From the NCBI GenBank assembly GCA_032622095.1, contig CP136067.1, positions 49,453,899-49,517,898 of the forward strand: a stretch of 64,000 nt of DNA, in the 5' to 3' direction. Shown piece after piece: positions 23,545-36,844 of this stretch. The DNA is from Siphonodentalium dalli (taxonomy: Eukaryota > Mollusca > Scaphopoda > Gadilida > Siphonodentaliidae). Positions within the stretch are counted from its first letter, which is position 1. Every line of letters begins with the position of its first letter. A program made the translations under genes and the position numbers. The notes under the pieces are model-generated. The model searched no databases and was not told the origin of the DNA. It saw nothing but the letters and a program-made list of their open reading frames with translations.

Positions 23545-23825
23545 GAGTCACCAATGTAGCACACTAATCATTGCAGAAATGTGCCGATATAGAGCAGTCT
23601 TTTATCATATTTTCGCATGAGCTGAGGACCAAGTCTATCAGTAACACGTGTTGCAGTTTTTACAAATTGCTTTAGACCACACGATACTTCTTGCATTTTT
23701 ATTGTTGGATGTTTTTTTTGTAGACGATCTGCATTAAAATCCAAAACTATTATGCATTTACATGTAACATTTCCCCTTGCTAGTGACATAGAGCTATATA
23801 TGAGACCCCAATAACTAATCAATGT
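23545..23825 (-). pseudogene. LINE endonuclease fragment (same element as the RT at 20.5-22.9 kb)
   Basis: The 84-codon frame 23568-23822 gives 'IIVLDFNADRLQ', 'KMQEVSCGLKQFVKTATRVTD' and 'LMRKY'. This matches the apurinic-type endonuclease of Jockey/CR1-group LINEs around its '(G)DFNAD' and 'TRVT' blocks. The glycine usually before DFNAD is replaced by Leu. The N-terminal part of the domain is not recognisable upstream (beyond 23830), so the element is 5'-truncated or broken there. Confidence 0.8.
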
Positions 23826-24090
23826 AACTTTCCATGATACGAGACAATAACAAAATTACATATACAATAAAATACATTAAATGATATAAACAGAACATGA
23901 TGCACCCTGGTGCAAACGATACATGAAATATGTGACGATGCCTGCCAATTTATTCTTAACCGTGGTTCATATACAGTAGATATTTTATAAATAGCATACA
24001 TGTACAAGTAAGTAAGTATACGGGGCTGAAATATCACAGAAAGCGCTTAGTTGAGATAAGTCGACATTTGTTTATGTCTGTTTACATGAG
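23826..24090. other. Unclassified AT-rich stretch
   Basis: Only short chance frames. No feature is supported. Confidence 0.35.
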
Positions 24091-24092
24091 GT

Positions 24093-24290
24093 TCATGTGT
24101 GTACGAAATACATCGGATTCCATTTGGTTGCCACGTGATGTGGAAGATTTTTATTTGTAAATGTCATGCAGTCTGTATATCCGGAAGACATAAGATTCCA
24201 TATGGGTGGCACGTAATGTGGAATATTATTCTTTGCCACGTTATGTGGAAGTTTGGATTTGCAAATTTCGTGCAACATTTCTGTATGTAA
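24093..24290. repeat. Short degenerate tandem repeat ('cacgtnatgtgga')
   Basis: 'gattccat.tgg.tg.cacgt.atgtgga' occurs at about 24117 and 24192, and a shorter 'gccacgttatgtggaa' at 24236. Frames on both strands here are by-products. Confidence 0.6.
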
Positions 24291-25990
24291 CATCCGCGGG
24301 AAACATTAGTCTCTTATAACGTACTTGTTTCCTTAATGTAACAATATAACAAGTTTCCTGTTTAAAATGTTAACAGTTCCAATGTTTTATAGGTACTTCT
24401 TTATACTTTAACCACTATCATATTACATGCAGACTGTTGAGTCCATCTCAAACGAAACACTTGTATTTTAATATGTACCCTGTACATGTGCGTTCATCGC
24501 ACCATATTTAATATTTAATTGTATAGCAGTGGATTATATCTCAGTAATAAGCACATCCAAATGCAAGTTATCAGGAGGGGGCCTAAGAGTACGTCCCAAC
24601 CGAGACACACCTCCTCGAGACACACACCAGGAGTCCCACACTGGCAACACGTAAGCAAATGACAGATATAAGACGACTCCTTTCCATATCAAACACATGT
24701 CAGAACAAAGTATTCAGGAGGGGGCTCCAGGTGTACATGACCCAAGATGAATTCACCTCCCTCAATACATGCACCAGAGGAGTCCCCCCCACTGGTAACA
24801 AGTAAGAAGAATCATACATGTTTATAACCTGGCCGTATCAAATTAATATCAGAACCAAGTAATCAGGAGGGGGCTCCAGGAGTACATGATCCAGGATGGA
24901 TTCACCTCCCACTGGGACATGCACTAGAGGAATCCCCCACCGGTAAAAAAAAATTATGCAAAACATAGATATAACATGACTCTATTCCATATCCAATACG
25001 TGTCAGAACAACCAGAACCATTACCAAGTATACTGGGCTGAAACACTGACTACTAGTTTTGACGACTATGAAGTCGGTTTAAGCTATGTTTTATTGGAAT
25101 TTATTAAAGACGGTGTAGTTTTTATTGTTATATATTTTTGCAAGTTTAGTTGCTCTTAAATTTTGAGAAACATTAGTCTAACAATGTACATATTTTCTTT
25201 ATACAACACTATAACAAATTTACTGTTTAAAATATTAACAATTCCAATATTAGGTTTCTATACATGTACTTTGACCTGTAACTGATTACGTGTTAAATCC
25301 ATCTCAAACAAAATACTTTCGATATTTAATACAATGAACATGTGATTCGTGACATTCCTCAGATCATATTTAATATTTAATTGCATGGCGGTTGAGTATA
25401 CAAGATTATATCTCACTAATAAGGATTTCCAAAAGCAAGTGAGCAGGAGGGGTCTCCATGAGTACATGACCCAAGAGGGATTTACCTTCCCCTGAGACAT
25501 GCACCAGAGGAGTCCCCCACTGGTAACAAGTAAACAGAATCACACATGCATACACATGACAATGTCAAATAAAAGTCAGAATCTATTTACCAGGAAGGGG
25601 CTCCAGGAGTACATGAACCAGGAGGGATTCACCCCGGAGACAAGCACTAGAGGAGTCACACACCGGCAATAAGTAGCCAGAGTTATGCATGTACACATAT
25701 TTAACCTAACCATATCAAAGAAACGTCAGCTATGAACCAGGAGGAATTCACCTCCCCCGAGACATGCACCAGGGGAACCCCCACTGGCAACATGTAAGCA
25801 GAATCATACATGTATACATCACATGATCATATCAGGAGGGAATCCAGGAGTACTTGACCCAAAGAGGGAATTTCCCCCCCATGAGACACACACTAGAGGA
25901 ATCCCCCATCGGTAACAAGTACCTGTAAGAAGATCATACATACAGCATGACTCCTTAATATCCATAACTAATACATATCAGATCCAGATC
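24290..25990. repeat. Two-level tandem array: about 145-bp monomers inside an about 870-bp duplication
   Basis: Monomers marked by 'aggaggggnctccaggagtac' and 'agtcccccac.ggtaacaagta' begin near 24573, 24715, 24863, 25443, 25590, 25740 (partial) and 25833. Upstream, about 270 bp beginning 'gaaacattagtct' at 24301 recurs, diverged, at 25167. That makes the whole block a duplicated leader plus three or four monomers. I see no coding function. Confidence 0.8.
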
Positions 25991-26912
25991 ATGGAAACAG
26001 CATAATTTAGTTAGTCATTGAAGACAAATTGAAGAATCATGACTTGTATAAACATAACCATCCGCGAAGAATAATTTAGATATATCATAACCTGTGTTAA
26101 TAGTAAAATGATTATCCAAGTTATTATTAACTGTTGACATGAAAAAAGCAAACTATACACATCAACTAAAGTTGATACTTTAAATTACAGTATATGAAAT
26201 GTCCGGCTCCATCACTTCGAACACATAATGGTGAAGCTTTAATCCTAGACTCCGGGTACACCACTCTGGGCCCAAAAACTAAGGCGACTCTGGCACTGAA
26301 CATTTATGCCTAATGTATATACCTGAATAATTTCTTATTTTATAACAAAATACATTTAAATTCAAGCCATTGTTCAGAAAAAAATTCAAAAACGTAGGCA
26401 GGAACCTTAATGGGGGTCAAGTGAACAACTCCGAAAGGGGACCTCCTTGCAAACCACCGGAGCAACAGTTAGAGCCGCACACACATCCGAGTGCGACCCG
26501 ATGCGGCACTGAAAACAACAGTTATCTATCCAGTGGTTCTGCTTGGTAAATTCTAAAATTATGAATTACTTTTTTTTCCTGGAATTAAATCACTTGACCT
26601 ACATTTGGAAAATCAATACAAAATTCAAAAATAAATACACCAACATTATAATTGAACAAGTTCCAAGCGGACCCACCAGACAAACACCCGCTGCCTCCAA
26701 CACCACACCAAGCCACACCCATAAGCACGTGGAACTCTGGAACCCCCGGCTGCAGATTCGCGCGGAAATCACACACAACATTGGTCAGCCGACGTCCCCC
26801 TATAATCAATATAGGCCCAATTACTTCCCACCAAGTATTAACGTATGTACATGTACAGCCTCGTGTGAAACCCTTACTAATACTGGTAACCAAAACATTT
26901 ATCAATAAAATG
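25991..26912. other. Unclassified stretch with overlapping opposing frames
   Basis: Frames of 89-121 codons overlap on both strands at 26543-26921, with Pro/Thr-rich or Gly/Val-rich products. Nothing matches a domain I know. They border the 3' side of the LINE ORF1 relic and may be its downstream sequence. Confidence 0.3.
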
Positions 26913-26913
26913 G

Positions 26914-27725
26914 TTATCTAACATTCGGTCCAACATAACACATGTGTAATTTCACTATTGCTGTGACATATTGGTGTCCTTCACTATCTCTATCTTCAGA
27001 AATTGTTCGGTCAGTCAGTCTTCGTATAAGATATCTCTTTTCCGAATTCACAGCCTTTACAAACAACTTCCCATCATAAGTGTGGCATTTGCCAAGGTGC
27101 CATGCTTTCTTAAGTTTCAATGCTTTCTTCAGTAGTTTGAATTTTGCTTGAGTAAGATCCTCATTCATATAACACTTGTTAAGATGTTCGTCTTGTGGCT
27201 CTCGAAGTTTGGCACATGCCATCATGGCATCTCTTTTTAAGATCGTAGCTACAAAACCTTTGCTATTATTTGGCGAGGTCGTGTATTTTTAATGTTCTCT
27301 CTTACCGGTAGGTTTTCTGTACTGTTACTCTTATTCGTTACTTTGCCAAGTCTGTGAGCCTTATCAACGTCACCAGTCGTGATCACAATGCCGATATCTT
27401 TACATACATATACCACAGTTTCTTTAAAAGATTCACTATCTTGTTCAGGAAATCTAGATATTCGAATACTTGTTCTTCTAGTATATTGTTTGAGTTCATC
27501 TTTTTCAAACCTCAGATCTTCAACTTCACTTTCGATACTCCTTACTCTTTTCTTCAATGTTTTTACTTTTTGTTACACCGGACACAGCTTCCTTAACGAC
27601 TTTCGATATTTCGTTTTTATGTCGTTTATAATACAAAATTTAATGGCATTGGCCAACAACTCCACACCAAAGCCAAACTGTTCTGCACCTTTCAAATCAA
27701 CTTTAGGTGCATGATCTGTGTCCAT
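26914..27725 (-). pseudogene. LINE ORF1 relic (coiled coil plus RRM-like region)
   Basis: On the minus strand, 27249-27557 starts with a charged heptad-like stretch ('RVRSIESEVEDLRFEKDELKQ'-type), followed by 'RRTSIRISRFPE' and 'GDVDKAHRLGK'. The next frame, 26914-27225, begins 'MMACAKLRE' and ends in a basic C-terminal domain. This is the layout of L1-like ORF1 proteins in invertebrate LINEs: coiled coil, RRM-like domain, C-terminal domain. These proteins coat the element RNA. A frame change near 27230-27250 and a stop near 27568 disable it. Sequence to about 27720 may be the N-terminus. It need not belong to the LINE at 20.5-23.8 kb, since array DNA separates them. Confidence 0.72.
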
Positions 27726-28258
27726 ACTCTAACCTGGTTGTGACACTATTGAGCTGGAGTCTGACTCCGAAAAATTGCTGAAATGATAATGAGTCCCATT
27801 GCAAAACAATTTTGAAGAGTCATGAAACTTTTGGGTAGTTTTAAAAAGTTCCGGAATTATGTGAAAATATAACGGGATATCTTGTTATATCGTGACCGTA
27901 CATATTCCCTGGTCTGTATACATGTCAAACATACACGACGCAAACATACAATCGCATACCAATATTATCTGACCACAGATGGAGAAAAAATATACGTCGA
28001 GTAGTCTCCTACTTTTTTCAACCATTGGCCACCTTTTATAACCGGATATTAGTGTCACTGTGACCGACAAGAGATACTTGGTCATTTTGATTTATAGAAA
28101 TGAAAAATTCGAGAGGAGTGCAACGAGATCGAAAACTAAGCGTCTTTTGAGAATTGGCTCACGGACTAATATAATTTGGACGACATAGCCAAAGAAAGAA
28201 AGAAAACGTTTTATGGGTAGCGGAATGAAAATGGTGGACGTCCAATGTTGTCCATTGT
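27726..28258. other. Unclassified stretch
   Basis: Only frames of 66-74 codons on the minus strand, without recognisable domains. Confidence 0.3.
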
Positions 28259-28320
28259 GAACAGACAAAACGATTGGTCCATCACTTATGAACAGACAAA
28301 ACGATTGGTCCATCACTTAT
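28259..28320. repeat. Perfect tandem duplication, 2 x 31 bp
   Basis: The 31-bp unit starting 'gaacagacaaaacgattgg' is repeated exactly, head to tail. Exact identity suggests a recent event. Confidence 0.9.
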
Positions 28321-30934
28321 GTGTTTAATTAAATACTTGCAGGAGAGCACAAAATAAGCCATATTGAGCATTTTTAGAAACACTTTTGTTCTGCATGTGT
28401 GGTTAGCCACACAAACAACTCACACACAAAGTGCATCCATATATGCACGTGGCTAGCGACAGAGAGACAGCCTCGTGCGAACATCCGGACGCACGGGGAC
28501 AGACTGGTTACTTAATACGACCTTTTTTCAAAAGGGCGTATAATTATGAGACATATCTACACAAGTTGATAGAAGGTGTAACGGACAATGCAAACATAGC
28601 AATATTGAAACTTTTGACCAAACGAAATTGACATTTATTCTTTATTTGAAAGCACATAATTAAACATTAAAATCATGGATGTCATCTATAGAAGCAATTA
28701 CAAACCCTTACTTTATTATGAAACATTAAAATCATTTAAAATCATAACATTAATAGAAAATAAACATTTTATTACTTTATTATAAAAAATCGCGGTTTCT
28801 TCTTGCTGTCCTGCCGTTATTGCATGGCGTTTCTATATTGTTCGGCTTGTCGATTCTGTATATCTTGGTTACTACCTCTTGAAGGAATTCCGATGAAAAT
28901 ATAATTGTGAAGTTCCGTTTTTGTTCAAATGAAATATTGACGATGTATAATAAAAATCGTTTGTTATCTTCTTATTTTCATTTATGTGATAATACATGAA
29001 TAAAGAGCGTTTATTAATATAGTTTTTATGATCCATTAAAATGTACTTACCTTCTATGTGGTTGTTCGTTGGAACATTGTTCAAATATACAATATAGACA
29101 TAAAACAAACAGCGAGTATGTCTTACTGATATCATATCGCCATCCGAAGGACTATTATGTATACTCCGTCGCCAGTTATGCAAACACACTAAAGTGCCAA
29201 AGTGAACTGTGCGAGTAAAACTGAACGCCCGATCAAACATTCTTTTGCAATTATAATTATTCGCCTTACATGCTTATTAATAATAATTTCTTACATAGTG
29301 CTCGAACGTGATATTTGGATTTAGGCAAACAGGGGCGTGAGGGTGTGCATATGAATTATGTTATTTGTTTAGTATGCTATACATGCACATGCATCATGCT
29401 TACATTAATTACAAAAGACATAATAATAATATGATATATTTATGTAATTTACCACCGTCACACCTCCTTCCTGTAGGTCGATACATACCATTGTTATCCT
29501 TCATCCCATTTTCCTCTCTTCAGATTGGCTGACGGTTGAGTATTTTCCCGCCACAATTAGTTCTCTCTTACTTTGAAAACAATGCGGACGTGTTGTAATT
29601 CGGTTACTGATCTGTTTAAGAAATGAAGTCATATTAATCTGAACTTCAATGTTTAAATAATCTTCAAACATTCATAAATATTTTGGACCTAAATCATTCC
29701 GACTTGGTAAGCTTACAAAATATATCTCAATTCAGTTCGTATGTATGTGTACGTGTTGTCATTTATGTTTTATCATTTTATTCATTTAACTTCATTGATC
29801 ATTGTTTATTTCTGTTTGATTCAAGTTAAATATATTTGAATAAAATAACAAGCCTCCATACTGGAGCATTAAGTTATTAATTAACAGTAGAGTAGTATTT
29901 TATTTATTTTGCATGTATATGTTTATTTGTGTTATAGAGTAGGACCTATTTATGTTTCAGGGTCTATGTGTGATGTGTCATCAATTTGTTCACTCTGTAA
30001 TCTATATATGTCGCTGATCGGACATGTTGGAATTGGAAAATTACAGATTATGAAGTAGGATCGAATCTTATTTTATTTCACTTCCCAAATCCCATGCACT
30101 GAATCTCTAGACAGTGAATTATGTTACTATCCTATATAGTCTCGTGCTCGGGTTAAAATGACAAGATATAGGTGGTAATAGAGTTACACATAAGTGAGAC
30201 CAGGGTCAGTACTTTGAAGAGTTATACTTTTAAATACAAATAGTATTTATTAATTTGTAAGAACAAATGTGTGTTTTATATCACAGTGGTTTCATAGTAC
30301 AGCGAAAATTTGAGCCGCAATATTTGTACACTAAGTTATGAATATGCAAACTTCGATCAAAATGTTCAACAGTTCTAAATTTCATACCCGATAGAACATT
30401 AGTTTCAAAACCGTCTCTGAATCATATATTTCTACTTTTTCTCTAAAAGGCCATCAGAGAGTAATTCCTCAAACCATATGTGGTATCATGCTAGACATTC
30501 CTAACAGATGGAAATTGAGATACCAGGTGGATAATTTCAACTTAAGGCGCGTGGGGTTCACATTGAATTTCGCAAAACTGGGAGTTTGGTCTGGTTCAAG
30601 GGGATGGTGCAGTTTGTAAATTAAAGGCTGAGAACTCCTGGACATCCTCTAGTCCAAATGTAACTTTTTCGTTTGGTGGAAGAGGTGCATGTACACATCC
30701 ACATTTCCAAGTGCATCCGATGTGATACCACTGTTGTGGGTATTTATACTGCAACCGCTTTGGTGTTCTCTGTTTTCTTTTCACAAATTTCAACTATTTG
30801 TTTTCTGTCATACTAGGGTGTCAGTTAGATTTGGTGGTGTACGTGCAACCTATAATATTATTTCAAACTGACCCGTCCCTGTTATCATAAAATAAAAACA
30901 ATCAAATCATGTTGCTAAAGACACCAAATTTGGT
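28321..30934. other. Unclassified AT-rich stretch
   Basis: A 66-codon frame at 28431-28631 (+) and a 122-codon frame at 28872-29240 (-) carry no domain I know. Around 30370-30690 there is loose similarity to 60530-60680 ('gttcaacagtt..aa.tttcatacc' and 'ttggtctggtt.aagggga'), so a dispersed repeat is likely there. No exon is recognised. Confidence 0.3.
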
Positions 30935-31925
30935 ACCATTGTGGGTCAGGGATAGAGAGAGGAGGGGCAAAAACATTGATAGAATGTTTAAGTCGCCGAT
31001 CGATGTCACCAAAGTAATTTATTGTCATCTCCATATTTCGTTCTTAGGAGTTTCTGGCGTTCAAATTTCACAACCTCGACAAACTTTTATGGTGACCGAA
31101 TTAGGTCTCTTGAACAATGATATCATTTCAACTGTCACAATTGGGACGTGAATCGGGGCATTCATATAGTCAGCTAGTAAAAAACAGATATACATAGAAA
31201 AAAGCATTAACAGTATATTTATCATTCTTTTTAAGAGATCCATATATTCTTGCAAAATGAGGGACATGGAACCGCCACAGGATGGCATGTCAGAATGGCT
31301 CATGTATTATAACACAAAAAAAAAATACAATTTGTGAAGAGAGATGGAAATGTATAGATGGCCTGTTCAAAAATAGTGGTCAGTGTGCAGTCAAATATAG
31401 TTTCTTCTGAGATCAAAGAAAACACAGTCAGTAGCACATGACTATTCAGAATCCTCCAATAATGGAATCTTACAAAGTTACATCTGCCCGATACAGAGGA
31501 TTTCATTCATTTAGAACAGATTCATAGCCTAACATTAACTTACAATATCGCTCTGTGTACAGCAACATTTCTTTTAAACTGAGAATAATTAGTCAGTATA
31601 TTTCCACGAACAACAGAACACCTGGTCATTTCACATTAAAACAAAAACAAAAAACAAATATACAAACGTCAATTCCCATCACGTCGACTGTACAATTATA
31701 AAATGAAGTACTCGCAGTTGCAAATATATAAATACTTCTTTATTGGTGGGACGAACTAATCGCTATAAACAATCACTCCGACAAGGTGAGCCACTACTTA
31801 TAATCCGTATATAAGAATGACGTGTTGCAAGAGTATCCTTTAGTCCCACCAGATGTCAACACCAGAGAGTGTCACGTCACTTTAACCTGGGCAACGCCGG
31901 GTAACTCTGCTAGTATTTATACATA
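30935..31925. repeat. Segmental duplication, copy B (paired with 12046-13475)
   Basis: It is co-linear with copy A but lacks the MITE. At the equivalent point (about 31708) it reads '..atgaagtactcgcag..', a single TA where copy A has TA-MITE-TA. It ends about 160 bp upstream of the receptor exon at 32084. Confidence 0.8.
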
Positions 31926-32083
31926 TTATCATTCGGTGCAGCACTTTGTCTATCATAGTAACTGTTGTTGTTCAGAATCATTTGTTTTCGTACAAAATAG
32001 AATCAAGTAAAATCAACCAACCACTGTTCGACAATCATTTAAATCTGGCTAATAATTCAACGTCGCTTTTATCGTTTGGATAG

Positions 32084-32311
32084 CTCCTTTGGAAGTCCAG
32101 AGATGGTGCGCCTTTCTTTGGCCCAGGGAGTTATCTCGTTGAATCCCGACACAACATATGTCATTTATGGAGTGGACATGTGCCCCGTCAGCACTTTGCA
32201 GAATTTGGGCAATGGCAGAATGTAACAGGACTCAAACTTACTGGGAATAAAACATCCCAGAATACCTGGACGGATTTCGGACACAGCACTCTGGTGGTCA
32301 CAACAAAAAAT
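32084..32311 (+). CDS. iGluR exon: end of amino-terminal domain and linker into S1
   Basis: An open frame of 76 codons is bounded by AG at 32082-32083 and a GTATGT donor at 32312. It contains 'FGQWQNVTGLKLTG' and ends 'HSTLVVTTKN'. In iGluRs the amino-terminal domain closes with an 'IGxW...TGL' segment, and the S1 lobe opens with a strand of the form 'TLVVTT'. Both are here at the expected spacing. Two N-glycosylation sequons are visible (NVT, NKT), as expected for an extracellular linker. The exact 5' boundary is uncertain because a second AG at 32099-32100 could also serve. The exon lies about 160 bp after segmental duplication copy B. Confidence 0.8.
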
Positions 32312-35037
32312 GTATGTTTTGTTTGCTATTAAACGGATATTATTTAATGTTCAACCCTTAAACTTTAACCTATATATCAATAAGTAATAATTACCCTCTA
32401 ATAGGACGTTTTCTGTTTATGGTTCGACCGCTCATATTTCGTTCCTTGGTCCGGTCTTCCATTTACGAGTTACGGCCCTTTGTTAAAATGTGGGCTCAAC
32501 TTTTCATATCCGGATGATAACTTTAGTTAATGTCAACTGAATGGAATGAAATTTAGTATGCAGATTTCCAACCATTACATTGCTGGTCAGGCTTGATATT
32601 GGGCTCTGTCTGCCCATTTTTCCACAGTCGTTGGCCTTTTTTTTACTTTTGTGTTTTCCCGGATTCCGGATGAGAACATGAGTTAATATTGACCAAATGG
32701 AATTATATTTGGTATTCAATTTCGAAACCACAACTTGGCTCTTCCGTTCCGGGATTATGGACCTTTTTCGAGTTTAACATTCGGCTTTTCTTGGTTTGCT
32801 ATTTATAACTGCAGTTAGGGTTGGTTGGTTACCATCAAACCTATTGTGCTACTTAATTGGCTCCTAATACAAGCTTAATTCTGGGGAATATCCAATGATT
32901 CTCACCAGACTGACGGGGCTGTGCCCTTTTTCACCTAGATTTTAAATTTTAAAAACTGGTTTTTGCTGATAATTCAAGGTATAGAATCTTTCTGAAATGC
33001 AATTTGAAAGAAGCCTAAGGCCATTTTATCACTGTAGTGGAGCTCTTGTTTTACTGTGTAACTTATGTCAATGAATCATGTGGAATCCCCATTGTGGATG
33101 GTGTAATGGATTGGGCTGCAATATGTAATTTCGCTGACTTGGAAATTTCCATTCTGTTCAAGGGTTTACAACAGGAAATTATTTATAAGATGGAAAACGA
33201 GTCGGAGACCCTCTACCACGTCCCTGGTAGTACGTTTGTCCTTTCCCATTCAACTGCATATTTGTCGATAGAGTTGATATTTCTAGATATATTGTAACCA
33301 ACTGTCGCCGTGGTTGAAGTTATTGGAAAAAGTATTGTCCACAAAATTGAATGGTCATAATAAGAAATATTCTAGTTATTATTATTTATTATTTTGTACC
33401 ACTATTGTTCGTGTTGTTGCTTTTGTCTTAATATCAGTTACATTTTCGGTTGTTATCTTTCTTTCGGACCCAATAACACCTATATTTTACAATCACAGTG
33501 GTCTGTACCTGGTATAGCCTATGGCTTACGTGCAACATGCATGGCCCAGACCAGATACCATAATTCGGCCGTCAGTGTTTCTTGTTTTATTTATTATGAA
33601 AAGGATTAAAATAGGTATAATGTAATGTTTTGTTGTTACATTTAACTCATTGTGTTTTGTAGGCGTGGCTAAAGTCTTGCAGAGTTCAAACTCTCTGAGA
33701 GGTCAACGTATATACCGTACAGATCTGTTAATTGGAAACCGATTTCGATTGCGTAAAGGGCGATTACTATCAAGTCGGTCGTTCCCTGATCCATAGAACA
33801 CTTGGTTTAACACCAAACGATCAAGGAACGATGATTTGGACAACGTGCGCATTACGTCAATCAAACTATGTACCTTAAGGGGTTCGCCAAATTACGATGA
33901 TAAATTACTATAGAACACAGTAAGCTTGCTCTTATATTATTTAATTTATCGAACTGAAATTTGGTAGTGAGGGGTTTTTCGATGCGCTGAATTCGATAAA
34001 ATTGTCACCGGGTTACTCCAATGGCCCAAAATGATGATTCATTGACGCTGTACATGTAGATACGTGCATCACACGAACGGGAAGTATACGCCGCACAGTT
34101 ATAGAACAATTGTTGTAAGCCTATCGAACGGAAGCGATTAATTTTCAAATTGTTTTCTGTTTTGGCATCTGCTTCTATAGTAAATCGGTTATTGTAAACG
34201 TCATCCCATTTAGAAAATTCGAAGGGTCTCATTTATCACCCCCTCCCCCACTTCCGATCTTTGGCATAACATAATGCTATGTTATTCCACCAGCAAAATA
34301 AATGCCTAAAACTGCACAGAATAGGTTAGTTAGATGGTCACATAAAACAGATTTGTAATTTCACACAATCGGTGTTAATTTGAAGTACTCGTTGCCATGG
34401 CAACACGAAATTTTGGACCTGTGATGACCCTATAGTACCGAACTTGGACTTTCAAAGAACTTCGTGAGTAGGGCCTATAATATCAATTCCTGCTGTCAGT
34501 TCAATTCTTTCCAATGTTGAATAATCAAACTAAATATATAGCTAGTGTAAATTATGGCTTTTCCCCCAGGAAACATGGTTCCTGGGCAGCGTTTTCCCCA
34601 GGAAACCTGGTTCTGAATGAGTTAAATTTATTGTTATAATAAGTGATCCCTATGACTGTGATTTAGGCCGCCAGTGGCCATACAGTGCCAAATAAATAAT
34701 GTTGAACAATCCATTGTCTTGAGGTATCCGGCCAAACTCGGGGATATCAAAAGGACTTGAAAAGTTACAAAACATATCTATTAAAAACCCGGAAAAATGG
34801 GACAACCCAACCCAAAATTCGTCCGGCTCCGGTTGTCCATGAGTCGGGTGGTTCCGCTCCTATAAATGACTATGCGATATGCAGCCATACACTTTTTATC
34901 CGATAAACTAGCTCATTCGTTCGCCATTCATTGAATCCCATTGTTACTTATGCGAGTACTCCCGATTAGTGTTCGTTATGCTGACTCATGCATACTTTGG
35001 ATACTGGACCCTTGATTGGGAATACATTTAATTACAG
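32312..35037. other. iGluR intron with short tandem repeats
   Basis: Around 32455-32770 a unit with 'ccggatgaNaac' and 'agttaatnttgaccaaatgga' occurs twice about 156 bp apart, a style of repeat common in mollusc genomes. An 86-codon frame at 33037-33297 and an open stretch after an AG at 33661 were examined; neither fits the receptor phase or sequence. A short foldback ('gttccctgatc' ... 'gatcaaggaac') lies at 33780-33830. Confidence 0.5.
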
Positions 35038-35138
35038 AATCACCAATTCGTGAGAACGCCATCGGCACACAACCAAACACGATATACAGGCTTCTGTTTT
35101 GAAATTCTAGATGAATTTGCGATCCGGTTAAAATTCAA
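35038..35138 (+). CDS. iGluR exon: first part of ligand-binding half S1
   Basis: The 101-bp exon is bounded by 'attacag' (AG 35036-35037) and the donor GTAAGTG (35139). It encodes 33 codons plus two bases, including 'RYTGFCFEILDEFA'. That matches the iGluR block usually written 'xYEGFCxDLLxEIA', which packs against the ligand cleft. Entry is in phase 0, continuing from the 'TLVVTT' exon. Exit is in phase 2, completed by the first T of the exon at 46928. It falls below a usual ORF length cutoff and is found only by homology and splice sites. Compared with AMPA/kainate types, the segment between 'VVTT' and 'YTGFC' is slightly shorter. Confidence 0.9.
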
Positions 35139-36844
35139 GTAAGTGAAATTCAACCAATCGCGTGCCAGTCTATGTATGTAGAAGTGTCAGCCACAAAGAT
35201 GATAACTTGAGTTCGTTGCATGTACAACTAACTTTATTTCAAATTAAGACGAGTCATATAAGAGCCAGAAGCCGCCACCGCACGCACGCCGCCAGCCATA
35301 TTGGCCACAAGCGGCGCCAGCCATATTATCATTAGCGCCAGCCACAAGTCATGAACAAATCTCCGCCGCCGGAATTGTAAAATTTCTGAGCACAACTGTA
35401 ATTTGAATCGCAAAGAATTAACCCGTATTGCCTATTGGTATACTACCATGGACACGGCATGGTTGTTATATTATCAGAACATCCCTCCCGAATTCGCGTT
35501 AGAACTAAAGTGTTCTATTTCCATATTTTTTTATTTTTGTGGGAAATCGAGTTTTGACCCCCCCCCCCCTCCCTGGTTCACGTTCTCATTCTGTTTTGGA
35601 AGATAGCACACAGTGGGTATGATAGCTGGTGTAAACATACTATTATATGACGAGTTTCGAGACAAAACATGATAATCTTGGGTGTAATCACGAAAAACAC
35701 TTTGGAGATAGAACAATTAGTGTAAAATTTTCTGTTTTTATTCCGTGCTAGATTTTCGTGTTTTTCAATCATATAAACGTGCAAAAATCCCAAATCACGC
35801 CATTTTCTGTGATATTTTGACCAAATAATGATCCTACACTGTTAGAAAAATGCCAGTCGCTTTAACGGTGTCATACCGCGCACATCGCTGCCAACCTATG
35901 ACCGTTGAACATCCGGTCAGACTGTAGCATGTTCCACGGTATAAAACTGTTCAGTAACTGGCAGACTGTAACCAGTAACGATCAGACCATTGTATTTTTT
36001 TCCGTTCAACACCGTTTAATAAATATCAAAACCGTATCTAACAACGGTCAGACGAATGGTATTTTTCATGGGTCAACTACGCCTTTCACAGAGTGGCTCA
36101 TTGTGTGAGGCGCACAGCTCATTCGGCCGTCAACAACCGTCCATCTGTGGCGAACCTTGTTCCGATCCCGACTGATATACATGCGGATATGCAATCAATG
36201 CAAAATGAGGGTAATCATGCATTTTCACCTCATTATTTCTATCTGCATAACCACATCCCTCATTGAATACCAAGTTTTGCAACTCGAAGAAATATTAGTT
36301 GGACCCCAACCCCCTTAAGTTTTAAATTCACATCGGAATCGTCAAACATTCAATTAATTTGGGACATTCCAACTTCCTGCTCTCCTTGGTTTGACACCAG
36401 CATGTCGTCGCGTACAGTACGGTGCAGGGGTATTTTTGAAGAAATTTCCGATGGGGGCATGTTTTGAAATTTTTTGAAATTATATGATCGCGTCAAATAT
36501 GTTCGTAAAGTTCGTGTCATTGTTTCAAAAAAATGTTTATCACCAAAGCAACAGAGGAAGGAACAATGTTAAATTATGATTGATATTTATTTACATATTT
36601 ATTTAATTATTTTTCCCCAACAAGATGTCCGTGGTTTGAGGCTCGGTTGACAAGGAACCAATCGCTTGCCTACATACATTCCTCTATTTTACAATATTGT
36701 GCGATTTGAGACAAACTGAACTGGGACAGGCATTGCATATAATACAGATGAGATGAATTTATCACCAGGTCAACTCGTGGACAAATTAATCCGAGCCTAA
36801 GAAACAGATAAAACACGTTCACCCTTATTAAACAAAACATTATT
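35139..36844. other. iGluR intron, left of the Ty3/gypsy insertion
   Basis: A 'gccagccatatt'-type GC-rich patch lies at 35270-35345 and a C-run at 35558-35567. A region 35860-36085 has several 'accgtt'/'aacggt' words in both orientations. Frames at 35403-35793 are by-products of the C-run region. No exon is seen. Confidence 0.45.

Noticed and set aside
24570-25960. Regularly spaced direct repeats that might suggest a CRISPR array
   Set aside because: The genome is animal, the repeats are diverged, about 145 bp apart, and the whole unit is repeated rather than short repeats with unique spacers.
26543-26921. Opposing frames up to 121 codons
   Set aside because: Mutually overlapping, low-information products, next to LINE remains; no domain recognised.
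33037-33297. 86-codon + strand frame as a possible S1 exon
   Set aside because: The phases are filled exactly by 32084-32311 and 35038-35138, and the peptide has no iGluR similarity.
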